In this document: positions 8,681 to 17,646 of the stretch, piece by piece | Position numbering within the stretch: the first letter of the stretch is position 1 | Layout: each line of letters starts with the position of its first letter | DNA from: CAVWTN01 sp963757945 | Lineage (GTDB): Bacteria > Vulcanimicrobiota > Vulcanimicrobiia > Vulcanimicrobiales > Vulcanimicrobiaceae | Assembly (NCBI GenBank): GCA_963757945.1 | Contig: CAVWTN010000001.1 | Location: 744,001 to 808,000 of the forward strand | DNA: 64,000 nt | Direction of reading: 5' to 3' | The notes under the pieces: model-generated | The model's input: only the letters and a program-made list of their open reading frames with translations | The model's database searches: none | What the model was told of the DNA's origin: nothing | Position numbers and translations under genes: made by a program

Positions 8681-10779
8681 CTGCTCACGAGCGTCGCACG
8701 CGTGCTTGCGTCCTCCTCGACGAGCTCGCGCAACGCGCGGTGCTCCGGCCGCTCGAGGTGCGGATCCGCCGCGACGAGCGCGTCCGCGTCGGCCTTCGCC
8801 CGCATGTAGAGCGCGAAATCGTTGACGAGGCTGCCGAGCAGCCCTGCTCCTCCGCCCGCTTGCGCCGTCCCCGCGAACTCGCCCTCGCCGCGCAAACGCA
8901 GGTCCGCTTCCGCGATCGCGAAACCGTCGGTCGTCTCGGAAAGGATCGAGAGCCGCTCGACGCCGGCCCGGTCGTCCGGCGCGATCAGCACGCAATACGA
9001 GCGCTCGGCACCGCGCCCGACGCGGCCGCGCAATTGATGGAGCTGGGCGAGGCCGTAGCGATGCGCGTCGAGGATCACCATCACGGTCGCGTTCGCGACG
9101 TCGACGCCGACCTCGACGACGGTCGTCGCCGTCAGCACGTCGATCTCGCCGCGCGCGAACCTCGCCATCACCGCGTCTTTTTCGCGCGAGGCGAGCTTGC
9201 CGTGGATCAACGCGACGCGCAGATCGGGGAAGACGCGCGTCTGCAACTCCTCGAGTTCCTCGATCGCGCTCGTCAGCGCGGATTCCGACTGATCGACGGC
9301 CGGCGCGACGACGTACGCCTGGCGCCCGCGCGCAACGTTCTTGCGCACGAACTCGTAGGCGAGCGGCTTGCGGCTTTCGCGCAGCACGTACGTTTCGATC
9401 GGCGTCCGGCCCGGCGGCAGCTCGTCGACGATCGTCAGATCCATGTCGGCGTAGCGCGTTTGCGCGAGCGTGCGCGGGATCGGCGTCGCCGTCATCGCGA
9501 GCGTGTGCGGCGCGCGGCTCTTCCCGCGCAGCTTCGCGCGCTGCATGACGCCGAAGCGGTGCTGCTCGTCGATGACGACCAAGCCCAAATTCGCGAACGT
9601 CACGTCGTCGGTGAGCAGCGCGTGCGTGCCGACGGCGAGCTCGCATTCGCCGCTCGCGATGTGCGCCAGCGCCGCATCGCGAGCGCGCGCTCCGAGGCTG
9701 CCGAACAGCGCCTCCGTGCGGATGCCGTAAGGCAGCAAGAGCGGCGCGAGCTTCGCCGCATGTTGCGCCGCGAGGATCTCCGTGGGCGCCATCAACGCGG
9801 ATTGCACGCCGGCTCGCGCGGCCAGCACGATCGCGGCCGCGGCGACCAGCGTCTTCCCGCTCCCGACGTCGCCCTGCAGGAGGCGATTCATCGGGGCCGG
9901 GCGGGCCATGTCGGCCCAAAGCTCCGCGATCGCCCGCTTCTGCGCGCCGGTCGGTGCGAACGGAAGCTCCGCCGTGAACGTCTCCCAGAGATCCGGCGGG
10001 GCGACGAGCGGCACCGCGCCGCCGGCGGCGCTGCGCTCGGCGCGCTTGAGCGCGGCCGAGAGCGCGATCCCAAAGAACTCCTCGAAGATGACGCGCTCGC
10101 GCGCGGCCACGGCGGCTTCCGGCGTCGGCGGCCGGTGCAGCGTGCGCCACGCTTGGCGCAGCGGCGGGTAGCCGTGCTTGGCCAAGATCTCGGGCGGCAG
10201 CCGTTCGCGCAGCAGAGCAGCGAGCGCATCGAGATTGCGCTCCACGATCGTCGCGAGCGTGCGCGACGAGACGTCCTTGCTCGCGCGGTAGACCGGCACG
10301 ATCTCGCCTTCGTAGACCTCGTCGGGGCGCATGATGCGATGCTGCAGGACGTTGATCTCGACGCCGACCGAACCGCGCCGGATCTTGATCTGCGCGCGGC
10401 CGTGAATGAAGATCCGCTCGCCCGCCGCCAGCTTGCCGCCCAGGCCCCGCCGCCCGAACCAGGTCGCCTTGATCCGCCCGGTGCCGTCGTCGATCTCCGC
10501 CGAAACGATCTGCACGCGGCCGCGGAACTCGCTGACGGCGGCGATCGTGCCGACGACGATCTCCTCGAACGAATCGGGATCGCCCGCGCTGCGCGAGCGT
10601 TCGAGCGCCGCGCGCACGACCTCCGCGATCGGCGTCGGCCTGCGCCAATCCTTATAGTCGCGCGGATAGGTCGCCGCCAAATCCGCCGGCGTCCGAATGT
10701 CGAGCGTTTCGAGCTTGCGCGCGAGTTCGGGCCCGACGCCGCGCAGATCGCGCAGCGTTCGTGGGCTCGCGAGGCTCAC
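8677..10779 (-). CDS. recG: ATP-dependent DNA helicase RecG
   Basis: A 700-residue helicase with the normal RecG layout: an N-terminal helix-hairpin-helix/wedge OB fold (LRDLRGVGPELARKLETL), then superfamily 2 motifs including the Walker A LLQGDVGSGKTLVA, the DEQHRFGV box, SRAPHTLAMTATPIPRTLA, and the C-terminal HQLRGRVGRG. RecG remodels stalled replication forks and Holliday junctions. The start is GTG 10779, overlapping the hisIE stop by 4 bp (GTGA); upstream in-frame sequence is antisense-like filler over hisIE. Coupling of recG to histidine biosynthesis genes is positional rather than functional. Confidence 0.96.
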   Translation of the reverse strand: MSLASPRTLRDLRGVGPELARKLETLDIRTPADLAATYPRDYKDWRRPTPIAEVVRAALERSRSAGDPDSFEEIVVGTIAAVSEFRGRVQIVSAEIDDGTGRIKATWFGRRGLGGKLAAGERIFIHGRAQIKIRRGSVGVEINVLQHRIMRPDEVYEGEIVPVYRASKDVSSRTLATIVERNLDALAALLRERLPPEILAKHGYPPLRQAWRTLHRPPTPEAAVAARERVIFEEFFGIALSAALKRAERSAAGGAVPLVAPPDLWETFTAELPFAPTGAQKRAIAELWADMARPAPMNRLLQGDVGSGKTLVAAAAIVLAARAGVQSALMAPTEILAAQHAAKLAPLLLPYGIRTEALFGSLGARARDAALAHIASGECELAVGTHALLTDDVTFANLGLVVIDEQHRFGVMQRAKLRGKSRAPHTLAMTATPIPRTLAQTRYADMDLTIVDELPPGRTPIETYVLRESRKPLAYEFVRKNVARGRQAYVVAPAVDQSESALTSAIEELEELQTRVFPDLRVALIHGKLASREKDAVMARFARGEIDVLTATTVVEVGVDVANATVMVILDAHRYGLAQLHQLRGRVGRGAERSYCVLIAPDDRAGVERLSILSETTDGFAIAEADLRLRGEGEFAGTAQAGGGAGLLGSLVNDFALYMRAKADADALVAADPHLERPEHRALRELVEEDASTRATLVSS

Positions 10780-11396
10780 TTCGCGCGGCGTAGCAGCTCC
10801 TCGCCGACGTCGTCCAGCGCGACGCCACGTTCCGCCAGCAGGACGAGCAGATGGAAGATCAGATCCCCGCTCTCCCAGGTCAGTTCGGCCGGTGCCGCAT
10901 TCTTCGCCGCGATCACGACCTCGGTCGCTTCCTCGCCGACCTTCTTGCAGATCCGATCGACGCCTTCGCCCAGCAGCTTCGCGACGTAGCTCTTGGCCGG
11001 ATCGCCGCCGCGGCGCTTTTCGATCGTTGCTTCGAGGTGCCGCACGGCGCGTTCGAACGCCCGCTCCCGCGGCGCTTCCCCGGCGAGCGTCCGCTCGAAA
11101 CAGGTCGCGGCCCCCGTGTGGCACGCCGGACCCGCCGGTTCGACGCGATACAGCAACGCGTCGCCGTCGCAATCGACGGAAACGCCGACGACGCGCTGCG
11201 TGTTGCCCGACGTCTCACCCTTGTTCCAGAGCGCGCGGCGCGAGCGGCTGAAGAGCCATGTGGAGCGCTCGGCTAGCGTGCGCTCGAGCGCCTCGCGGTT
11301 CGCATACGCCAGCGTCAGCACGCGGCCGCTGGCCGCATCCTGGATGACGACGGGGAGCAGGCCGTCCGCTCCCCACGCCAGTTCATCGATCGACAT
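10776..11396 (-). CDS. hisIE: Bifunctional phosphoribosyl-AMP cyclohydrolase / phosphoribosyl-ATP pyrophosphatase
   Basis: A 206-residue fusion of two histidine biosynthesis enzymes, steps 2 and 3. Residues 1-110 are the HisI cyclohydrolase, with VDCDGDALLYRVE and the metal-binding CHTGAATCF. Residues about 115-206 are the all-alpha HisE pyrophosphatase, with LEATIEKRR and the Mg-binding VGEEATEVVIAAKN. HisIE fusions are common in bacteria. The ATG at 11396 overlaps hisF by 14 bp. The other his genes are not in this window, so the pathway is split or continues elsewhere. Confidence 0.96.
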   Translation of the reverse strand: MSIDELAWGADGLLPVVIQDAASGRVLTLAYANREALERTLAERSTWLFSRSRRALWNKGETSGNTQRVVGVSVDCDGDALLYRVEPAGPACHTGAATCFERTLAGEAPRERAFERAVRHLEATIEKRRGGDPAKSYVAKLLGEGVDRICKKVGEEATEVVIAAKNAAPAELTWESGDLIFHLLVLLAERGVALDDVGEELLRRAK

Positions 11397-12168
11397 GCTC
11401 CAAGTCTACGATGGGGCGCACCGGGATTCCGCGCGCCGCGAGCTCCGACTTCAGCGCGCCGATGTCCAGTTCGCCGAAGTGGAACAGCGAGGCGGCCAGC
11501 GCCGCGTCCGCCCCCGCCGCGAAGGCCTCCGCGAAGTGCGCGGGCGTCCCCGCGCCGCCCGACGCGATGACCGGCACTTCGACCGCATCGCGCACCGCGC
11601 TCGTCAGGGCGAGATCGAAGCCAGCCTTCGTGCCGTCGGCATCCATGCTCGTGAGCAGAATTTCCCCCGCACCGAGCGCGGTCGCTTCGCGCGCCCACTC
11701 GACGGCGTCGCGCCCGGTCGGCGTGCGGCCGCCGTCGATCACGACCTCCCAACCCGTCCCCGCGTGCCGGCGGCGCGCGTCGATCGCGAGCACCACGCAT
11801 TGGCTCCCGAACTCGTCGGCGGCGCGCCGCAGCACCGCGGGATCGCGCAACGCGGCGCTGTTGATCGAGACCTTGTCGCACCCTGCGCGCAGCAGATCGC
11901 GCACGTCGTCCGCGCTGCCGACCCCGCCGCCGACCGCGAATGGGATCGTCAGCTCGGCCGCAACCGCGCGCACGACGTCGAGCATCGCCCGGCGTCCCTC
12001 GATCGTCGCCGTGATGTCGAGAAAGACGACTTCATCCGCGCCGCGTGCCTCGTACACGCGCGCGAGCGCGACGGGATCGCCCGCGTCGACGAGTTGCAGG
12101 AAGCGAATCCCCTTGACGACCCGCCCGGCCTTGATGTCCAGGCACGGAATGATGCGCTTGGCCAGCAT
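11383..12168 (-). CDS. hisF: Imidazole glycerol phosphate synthase cyclase subunit HisF
   Basis: A 261-residue TIM barrel with the HisF signature MLAKRIIPCLDIKAGRVVKG. The two catalytic aspartates are in IPCLDIK (Asp11) and VLAIDARR (near residue 130). Phosphate-binding loops AVGGGVGS and IASGGAGTP are present. With HisH (not seen here) it makes imidazole-glycerol phosphate and AICAR. It lies 3 bp downstream of the SpoIIE-type phosphatase gene and overlaps hisIE, so all are probably in one transcript. Confidence 0.97.
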   Translation of the reverse strand: MLAKRIIPCLDIKAGRVVKGIRFLQLVDAGDPVALARVYEARGADEVVFLDITATIEGRRAMLDVVRAVAAELTIPFAVGGGVGSADDVRDLLRAGCDKVSINSAALRDPAVLRRAADEFGSQCVVLAIDARRRHAGTGWEVVIDGGRTPTGRDAVEWAREATALGAGEILLTSMDADGTKAGFDLALTSAVRDAVEVPVIASGGAGTPAHFAEAFAAGADAALAASLFHFGELDIGALKSELAARGIPVRPIVDLEHVDR

Positions 12169-12171
12169 CGT

Positions 12172-13581
12172 TCAGCGCGCTCGCGTTCTCGCCGCGGCTT
12201 GCGGCAGGCCGTCGATCGCCAGGACCAAGAGCGCGAGATCGTCGTCCACCGTGCCGCCGGTCAACGTGCGCACTTGCGCGACCAGCGCATCCGCGCAGGC
12301 CTGCGGATCGCGCGGCCCGTTGCGCAGCAGCCGCATCGCGCCGGAATCCTCGAGCTGCTTTCCCTTTCGGTCGCGCGCCTCGCTCAGGCCGTCGGTCGCA
12401 AGCAAGATCAGATCTCCCGGCAAGAGTTCGAGCGTGCGCTTCTCGTAGCCGAAGGACGCATCCAGACCGATGATCGGGCCCGTCACGTCGAGCTGGCGCA
12501 CTTCGCCGCTGCGCCGCAGGAACGCGCCCGGGTGCCCGGCGCTGGCGTATTCCAGCTGCATCGCGGCCAGATCGAGCACGCCGACGAAGCACACGACGAA
12601 GAGCGACGGGTTCTTGATCGTGTCGAGAAAGACGCGATTGAACGCCCCGAGGATGTGCGCCGGATCCGGATCGCTGATCGCCAGCGCCCGAATCGAGTAC
12701 TTGACGAACGCCGTGTTGACCGCCGCCTCGATGCCCTTGCCGCTGACGTCGGCGACGATCACGAGCGCGCGGCCCTCGCCGAGCTTGCGCACGTCGAAAA
12801 GGTCGCCGCCGACCGAGACGTCCCGCGTCGCCGAAATGTAGGCGGTCCCGATGCGCGTGCCCGCCGGCTCGTCCCAGCCGGTGCGGAACGCGCCCTGCAG
12901 CGTCTCCGTGATCCCGCGCTCGCGATCGATCTGCGCGAGCATGCGCGCGCGCGAGCCGACGAAGATGATCCCGAACACGCCGAACGCCACGATCGCCCCG
13001 AGCGCGACGGCCAAGGTCTGATTGATGTGAACTTTCAGTTCGCGCTGCGCGCGCTGTTCGCGTTCGTCCAGCAGCGCGCGCACGCCGGTCGCGTCGGCCT
13101 GCACTTGGTCGCTGAGGACTTTGCCGATCTTCTGCAGGTCGCGCGAGGTGCGCGCCGAGCGCGGCTTCTCGAGCAAGGGGCGCGCGACTTGGTCGATCCA
13201 CTCGCGGTTGAGCTGGCGCATCTCGTCGAAGGCGGCTTCGAGCTCGCGGATGTCGAGCGGCGCGGTCGCGTCCTTGAGGCGCGCGATGCCGAGGTCGAAG
13301 CTGTCGACCGCGCTGACGTACGGCGAGAGATAGGACTCGTCGTTCGTCGCGAGATAGCCGCGCAGCCCGTTGTCTTCTTGAAGCTGCAGGCGCAGCACGG
13401 CATCGAGCGTCTGCTCCGCGTGTGCGAGCGTGCGCTGCAAGGCGGCCGACGAATCGAGCTGCCGGTAGATCCCGAAGGCCGTGATCAGGGCGATCGCGAG
13501 CACGAACGAGATGACCGCCCCGAGCACTAACGCTCCGCGCAAGTTCGACTCTTGGTAGGCGATCCGTCGGAGCTCTAGCAT
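12172..13581 (-). CDS. CHASE3-like sensor with SpoIIE/PP2C-type serine phosphatase
   Basis: A 469-residue membrane protein. TM1 spans about residues 15-38 and TM2 about 187-210, bracketing an extracytoplasmic helical domain that resembles CHASE3 (LRLQLQEDNGLRGYLATNDE). The C-terminal half is a PP2C/SpoIIE phosphatase: VGGDLFDV, VIVADVSGKGIEAA, YASAGHPGAFL, LATDGLSEARD and the final TVDDDLALLVLAI are all metal-site motifs. Such proteins dephosphorylate anti-sigma-factor antagonists in partner-switching networks. No RsbW- or RsbV-like gene lies beside it, but a SigB/SigF-like sigma factor gene sits at 23833. It is the first gene of the leftward operon that continues with hisF. Confidence 0.9.
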   Translation of the reverse strand: MLELRRIAYQESNLRGALVLGAVISFVLAIALITAFGIYRQLDSSAALQRTLAHAEQTLDAVLRLQLQEDNGLRGYLATNDESYLSPYVSAVDSFDLGIARLKDATAPLDIRELEAAFDEMRQLNREWIDQVARPLLEKPRSARTSRDLQKIGKVLSDQVQADATGVRALLDEREQRAQRELKVHINQTLAVALGAIVAFGVFGIIFVGSRARMLAQIDRERGITETLQGAFRTGWDEPAGTRIGTAYISATRDVSVGGDLFDVRKLGEGRALVIVADVSGKGIEAAVNTAFVKYSIRALAISDPDPAHILGAFNRVFLDTIKNPSLFVVCFVGVLDLAAMQLEYASAGHPGAFLRRSGEVRQLDVTGPIIGLDASFGYEKRTLELLPGDLILLATDGLSEARDRKGKQLEDSGAMRLLRNGPRDPQACADALVAQVRTLTGGTVDDDLALLVLAIDGLPQAAARTRAR

Positions 13582-13600
13582 CGTCCTGAGGGGGGAATCG

Positions 13601-13672
13601 AGGCGACGCCCAGATTCGAACTGGGGAATAGAGCTTTTGCAGAGCTCCGCCTTACCACTTGGCTACGTCGCC
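13601..13672 (-). tRNA. tRNA-Cys (GCA)
   Basis: A 72-nt cloverleaf on the minus strand. The acceptor stem GGCGACG pairs with CGTCGCC and the discriminator is U, which is a cysteine identity base. The anticodon arm GAGCT-CTGCAAA-AGCTC gives anticodon GCA, and the T arm is CCCAG-TTCGAAT-CTGGG. No CCA is encoded. It lies about 40 bp from tRNA-Gly on the same strand. Confidence 0.95.
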
Positions 13673-13712
13673 GTTTGTGCCTGTCCTTGGCTTTCCCTGA
13701 GGGAGCCCCACG

Positions 13713-13783
13713 AGCGGGTGGCGGGAATCGAACCCGCGCGTCAACCTTGGGAAGGTCGCAGGCTACCATTACATCACACCCGC
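13713..13783 (-). tRNA. tRNA-Gly (CCC)
   Basis: A 71-nt cloverleaf on the minus strand. The acceptor stem GCGGGTG pairs with CACCCGC. The anticodon arm CGACC-TTCCCAA-GGTTG has anticodon CCC, and the T arm contains GGTTCGATTCC. The discriminator is U, as is usual for glycine tRNAs, and no CCA is encoded. It precedes tRNA-Cys in the same direction. Confidence 0.95.
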
Positions 13784-13924
13784 GAGGTGGGCTTCGGGAA
13801 GCGCCGTTCGGTACCGGGCGGCTGCGTCCCCCCAAGGCCGGAACTTTCCCGCCGTCTGTGTTGTATAGTCGATTGAACGGCGCCAGCGCCGTCCGAAACG
13901 CACTTTTTCTCTAGGAGTTCCTTC

Positions 13925-14524
13925 GTGAAGAAGATCCTCGTCATCGCCACGGGATTCGCCCTGCTGGCAGCGCTCGCCGCCCCTCCCGCGACCAACGCGC
14001 AAGCAGTCCAGACGGCAACCACGCCGACCGTCCTCGTGGCGAAAGGCGCCGAAGTCGACGGTGCGCTGCAGCAGGCCCTCAGCAGCAAGACGAACCAGAA
14101 CGGCGACCATTTCACGCTCACGCAGAAGGACACGTTCTTCCATCACAAGCCGCAGTTGCGCGGCGCCGTGATCGACGGGCACGTCGAAAACGTCTCGCCG
14201 GCGGGCCCCGGGAAGAAAGCGACGCTGAACCTGGTGTTCGACGACATTCAACTCGCCGACGGCTCGACGATCCCAATCCAGGTGAAGCTGATCTCGCTCA
14301 AAGACGTCGAGCCCCAGACCCACAAGATCCGCGACACGGGCATCATCCTCGGTTCGGCGTTCACGGGCCACCTCGTCTCCAAGCACACGGGCAAGAACGG
14401 CGGAACGCTCGCGGGCGCGGCGGCCGGCGTGGCGCTCGTCGCGACGCTCAAGGACGACATCAAGGTGCGCCGCGGCACGACGCTGCGCTTGCGCTTGCTC
14501 CAGCCGATCGTCACCGGAAACTAA
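13925..14524 (+). CDS. Exported protein of unknown function
   Basis: A 199-residue protein with a clear Sec signal peptide: positive MKK, hydrophobic 4-20, and a likely cleavage after ...ATNAQA near residue 26. The mature part is beta-rich in its middle (LRGAVIDGHVENVSPAG, ADGSTIPIQVKLISL). It also has a Gly/Ala-rich helical segment near 150-170 (GGTLAGAAAGVALVATLKD) that resembles a Gly-zipper membrane or surface-association motif. The C-terminal KVRRGTTLRLRLLQPI repeats the style of the central barrel-like region. I do not recognise a named family. The start ATG 13925 follows an AGGAG-like site at about 13913. Confidence 0.72.
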   Translation: MKKILVIATGFALLAALAAPPATNAQAVQTATTPTVLVAKGAEVDGALQQALSSKTNQNGDHFTLTQKDTFFHHKPQLRGAVIDGHVENVSPAGPGKKATLNLVFDDIQLADGSTIPIQVKLISLKDVEPQTHKIRDTGIILGSAFTGHLVSKHTGKNGGTLAGAAAGVALVATLKDDIKVRRGTTLRLRLLQPIVTGN

Positions 14525-14571
14525 CCGCTTGCAGGCGGGCGCTGCGGGGGCCTTCGACGTGCAAAGGCGCG

Positions 14572-15168
14572 TCAGACCGTCTCCCCGTAGCGCTCGCGGT
14601 GCAGCCGCCGGGCGTGCTGGACCCAGCGGTCGTACACGATGCGGTTGCGGTGTTCTTGCGCGTGAGCCGCGAAGTGTTCGGCGTCCTGCGGCGTCCATAG
14701 CGCGATCTGACGGTAGTTGAAGATCCCGTACTTGTTCAGCGAGCGTTCCAGGACGGGGCCGATACCGTCGATCGCCGTCAAATCGTCGCGGACCGTGACC
14801 CCCGGCGTGATCGGCACGGGTTCGCCCGCTTCGATTTCATAGAGCAGGCTGCGCATCCGCAGCAGGTCGGCATCCTTCTTCGCGCTCGCATCACGGCAGG
14901 CCGCGAGATCGCTCTGAAGCGCGAGCACGACGGTCGCCGAGAATCCTCCGGCGGGCGGCGCCTGCGCGCTTAGCGGCGGCGTTGCGAGCGGGGTGGGGGC
15001 CGGGACGGGGCGAGCCGGGCGTTCCGCACTGGGCCGCTCGCGGCGGCGGCGCTCCTGCTCGGCGCGTTCGCCTTCCAGCGAGATCGCATGCAGCGTCCAG
15101 CCGATGATGATGCCGAGCGCGAGCGCGGCGAACAAGGTCAACAGGGTCTCGACGATCACGGACGACAC
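14572..15168 (-). CDS. Membrane protein with C-terminal helix-hairpin-helix domain
   Basis: 198 residues. A single N-terminal transmembrane helix (about 4-28) is followed by a charged and Pro-rich linker (30-75), a short coiled-coil stretch (80-115) and a C-terminal helix-hairpin-helix domain (DLTAIDGIGPVLERSLNKYGI near 128-148, then FNYRQIALWTPQDAEHFAA). This last motif is the type found in predicted flap-endonuclease-like, DUF4332-like and NuoE-associated small domains. Function is unknown. It is 15 bp downstream of the OmpA/BON gene on the same strand, suggesting a two-gene envelope operon. Confidence 0.7.
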   Translation of the reverse strand: MSSVIVETLLTLFAALALGIIIGWTLHAISLEGERAEQERRRRERPSAERPARPVPAPTPLATPPLSAQAPPAGGFSATVVLALQSDLAACRDASAKKDADLLRMRSLLYEIEAGEPVPITPGVTVRDDLTAIDGIGPVLERSLNKYGIFNYRQIALWTPQDAEHFAAHAQEHRNRIVYDRWVQHARRLHRERYGETV

Positions 15169-15183
15169 GGCGCTCTCCCCGGC

Positions 15184-16131
15184 TTACTTGACGACGAAAT
15201 CAATGCGACGGTTCTTCTTGCGGCCTTCGGGGGTCGCGTTGTCGGCGATCGGGCGGCTATCCCCGTAGCCGATCGCGATCGCGTGATGCGAATCGACGCC
15301 TTTTGAAAGCAGGTACGCCTTCACGGCCTTCGCGCGCCGCTCGCTGATCCGGCGGTTCACTTCGCGGGCGCCGATGTTGTCGGTGTGCCCCTCGACGATC
15401 AAGCGCGTCGCGGGCGATGCGCGCAGCGCCCGCGCGACCTGGTCGAGCGCGCGCTCGCAATCGCGCGTCAGTTCGGCGCTGCCCGAATCGAACTGGTTGC
15501 ATTTCCCGCCGACGGCCCGCTCGATCGTCGCCGCCGGGCCGGACGGCTCGGGCGAGGCGGCGGGCGCAGCCGTGGCGGCGCTCGGCGCGGTGCCGGCCGC
15601 CGCCGGGTTGCCCGCCCGCGCGACCAGCGTCAGATCGTCGATGACGGTCACGTTCTCACCGGCCGCCGCGTTGGCGTCCGCGACGAGTTTGGTCTTCACG
15701 TCTTCGCTCGGGACCGCGCCGCGCAGCGAGATCGTATCCCCGTCGGCGACCAGGCTCGCGCCGGGCGCGTCCGTCCCGAACGCCGGCAGGATCTCGGCGG
15801 CGTTCGCGCTCCAGCCCGTCGCGGCCAGGCCCGCGCGCACGCGCAGCCGGTCCTCGACACGATCGGCGCCGTAGAGGCTGCGCGCGCGCGCGAGCACGGC
15901 GTCCCGAATCGCCTGGCTCGGCAAGTCGCCGTCCAGGCTGACGCGTCCATCGCGCTGCGTGACGTGCAACGAGGGTCCGGGCGCCGGCGGCGCATCGGGG
16001 CTCACGGCCGCGCCGGTCAAACTCGCCGTCGCGGAGCGCGCGACCCGGGGCGAAGTGTGACGTGAGACACTCCACCAGCACAGCGCGACGAACGCGAGCG
16101 AAGCCAAAGCTAAGACGAGCCGATTATTCAC
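15184..16131 (-). CDS. OmpA-family protein with BON-like domains
   Basis: 315 residues. There is a signal anchor at residues 5-22, then two BON-like repeats (about 54-100, HVTQRDGRVSLDGDLPSQ, and about 125-170, LVADGDTISLRGAVPSED). An Ala/Pro linker leads to a C-terminal OmpA peptidoglycan-binding domain (about 205-315, with LIVEGHTDNIGAREVNRRIS and AKAVKAYLLSKGV). The layout resembles mycobacterial ArfA/Rv0899 (BON plus OmpA). It probably tethers the outer envelope to peptidoglycan. Two cysteines flank the BON/OmpA junction (GKCNQFDSGSAELTRDC) and could form a disulfide. Confidence 0.88.
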   Translation of the reverse strand: MNNRLVLALASLAFVALCWWSVSRHTSPRVARSATASLTGAAVSPDAPPAPGPSLHVTQRDGRVSLDGDLPSQAIRDAVLARARSLYGADRVEDRLRVRAGLAATGWSANAAEILPAFGTDAPGASLVADGDTISLRGAVPSEDVKTKLVADANAAAGENVTVIDDLTLVARAGNPAAAGTAPSAATAAPAASPEPSGPAATIERAVGGKCNQFDSGSAELTRDCERALDQVARALRASPATRLIVEGHTDNIGAREVNRRISERRAKAVKAYLLSKGVDSHHAIAIGYGDSRPIADNATPEGRKKNRRIDFVVK

Positions 16132-16288
16132 GAAGGATTCGCCTCCCGTACGCCGCGCCGCGTGAACCTCGCTGCAATCATCACGCGCCGAGGGTCGGCG
16201 AATCCTCCGCGCCGGAAGCGGTCAACCATTATCACGGTACAATACTGGGAAAAGGGTCCGTACCACCCCCGCATCGCTCGAGGTTCCC

Positions 16289-17014
16289 ATGCCCCACGCC
16301 GTTGAAGGAGGCGCCGCCGCCTCGGAGTTCACCCAGGAGCTGCAGCGTCTGCTGATGGGCGACATGGTGCTTTCCCCGCTCTCCCTGATCCGCGCGAATC
16401 CCGAATTGACGGCCGGCGAGCCCGGCAACGAGGAGCGTTTCGACGACGCCGAGCTGCCGTTTCTTTGGGCGGACGGCATCCATTTGGGCGCCGGCCCGCG
16501 GGGCGAGAAGCGCGTGCTGCTGCTGGTGCTCGGCGCAGACGCGGCCGGCAAGCGTCGCATCGTCGAGATCCGCTGCGTCGCCGCCGAGACGGAAAAGACG
16601 TGGCTCGCGCTCTTCCGCGACTTGCGCGCTCGCGGCCTGCGCGCGCCGGCGCTGATCACCGCCGACGGGACCGCCGCCTTCTGGCGCGCGGTGAAGAAAG
16701 CGTATCCCGAAACGAAACAGCAGTGGTGCTGGCTGCACGTGGAGCGCCAGGTCTTGGATAGCCTCTCGGGGATCGCGCGCAGTCGCGCGCTGACCGCGCT
16801 GCGCGGCATCGCCCGGGCGGCAAACGAGGACGAAGCGCGCACGCGGATCCTCGCGCTCGCCTCCAGCCTGCATTCCGACGCGCCGTTCCTCGCGGCGAGT
16901 TTGCGCACGGAGATCGAGCGGCTCGTGGCCTATCTGCGCTTCGATCCCGAAATCCGCGTCACGCTGCGCACGACGCACGCCGTCGAGGCGATCTTCACGC
17001 CGGTCGCGCTCTGA
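16289..17014 (+). pseudogene. IS256/Mutator-type transposase reduced to its catalytic core
   Basis: 241 residues match the central part of IS256-family transposases: FLWADGIHLGAG (first Asp), LITADGTAAFW (second Asp), QQWCWLHVERQVLDSLSG, and RTTHAVEAIF (the Glu). Normal members are about 400 residues. Both the N-terminal DNA-binding part and everything after the catalytic Glu are absent. The reading frame closes with TGA at 17012, immediately against the stop of the next gene on the other strand. No terminal inverted repeats were found around it. It could be a dead remnant or, because all three acidic residues survive in a clean frame with an ATG, a repurposed protein. Confidence 0.7.
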
Positions 17015-17494
17015 CTACGGACGCGACTTCTCGCGCTCCTCGCGCGCGAAGGTGGCTTCGACCTCCGCTTTGATCTGCTCGAGCAGCCGGCGGCCCGTGG
17101 CGTGCGCGATGCGCGTCCCGACGGCGGCGTCGAACAGCCTTCCGGCGATCCCGCCGGGCGGCACGTACGTGCCGTCGAGCGCGAGCCAGCAGGCGTTGTA
17201 ATCCTCATCCGCCACGATCTTCAGCGTCCCGTCGAAATCGGGGAACGGCCCGCCCCCCTCCGGCCGCCACTTCACGTGGACCGTATCGTTCCAGCCGGAG
17301 GCCGGCCCCACGCGTTCGAACGTCGCCGCGACGCCGCGCTGCAATTCGAGCGGCAGATCCGGCACCGATAGCTCCAGGCGCGCCGCACCCTCGCCCGCCG
17401 GCACGCGGCAGGCAAAGAAGCTCTCGAGGAGACCGGCCGCCCGGTTTAGGGGTACGTCGATGTAGATCCGTTCGCGGAGAATGCTTTCGGCCAC
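17015..17494 (-). CDS. SRPBCC-like (START/polyketide cyclase fold) protein
   Basis: 159 residues reading from GTG 17494 (VAESILRERIYIDVPLNRA). The pattern of a beta-strand opening, a central WRPEGGGPFPDFDGTLKIVAD strand pair, PPGGIAGRLFDAAVGTRIA and a long C-terminal helix fits the SRPBCC hydrophobic-ligand fold; the C-terminal helix starts near residue 120. No catalytic residues can be assigned. The longer frame up to 17653 is a shadow of the divergent rraA start region. The assignment rests on fold-like pattern only and is moderate. Confidence 0.6.
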   Translation of the reverse strand: MAESILRERIYIDVPLNRAAGLLESFFACRVPAGEGAARLELSVPDLPLELQRGVAATFERVGPASGWNDTVHVKWRPEGGGPFPDFDGTLKIVADEDYNACWLALDGTYVPPGGIAGRLFDAAVGTRIAHATGRRLLEQIKAEVEATFAREEREKSRP

Positions 17495-17646
17495 GGGTCC
17501 CTTTCGCTGCGAGTGCGCAGGCGGAGCGCTTCGCCGAGCGGCTCGGGCCGCCCCGCGCGAGGGGTTCCGGCCGCCCAGCGGCAACAACGCGCCGAACGCG
17601 ACGGCGGCCCGCGCCCTCGAGCGGCCGCGCGCGGTGAGGGGGAAGC

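Noticed and set aside
8681..10648. Upstream extension of the HAD hydrolase frame
   Set aside because: It is an alternate-frame shadow of recG on the same strand; the HAD fold begins after 8680.
10993..13530. 845-codon plus-strand frame
   Set aside because: Antisense shadow of hisIE, hisF and the phosphatase gene in high-GC DNA; composition is Arg-rich.
13582..13800. tRNA pair as an integration site
   Set aside because: No integrase, no duplicated tRNA 3' end and no mobile genes are found beside the tRNAs.
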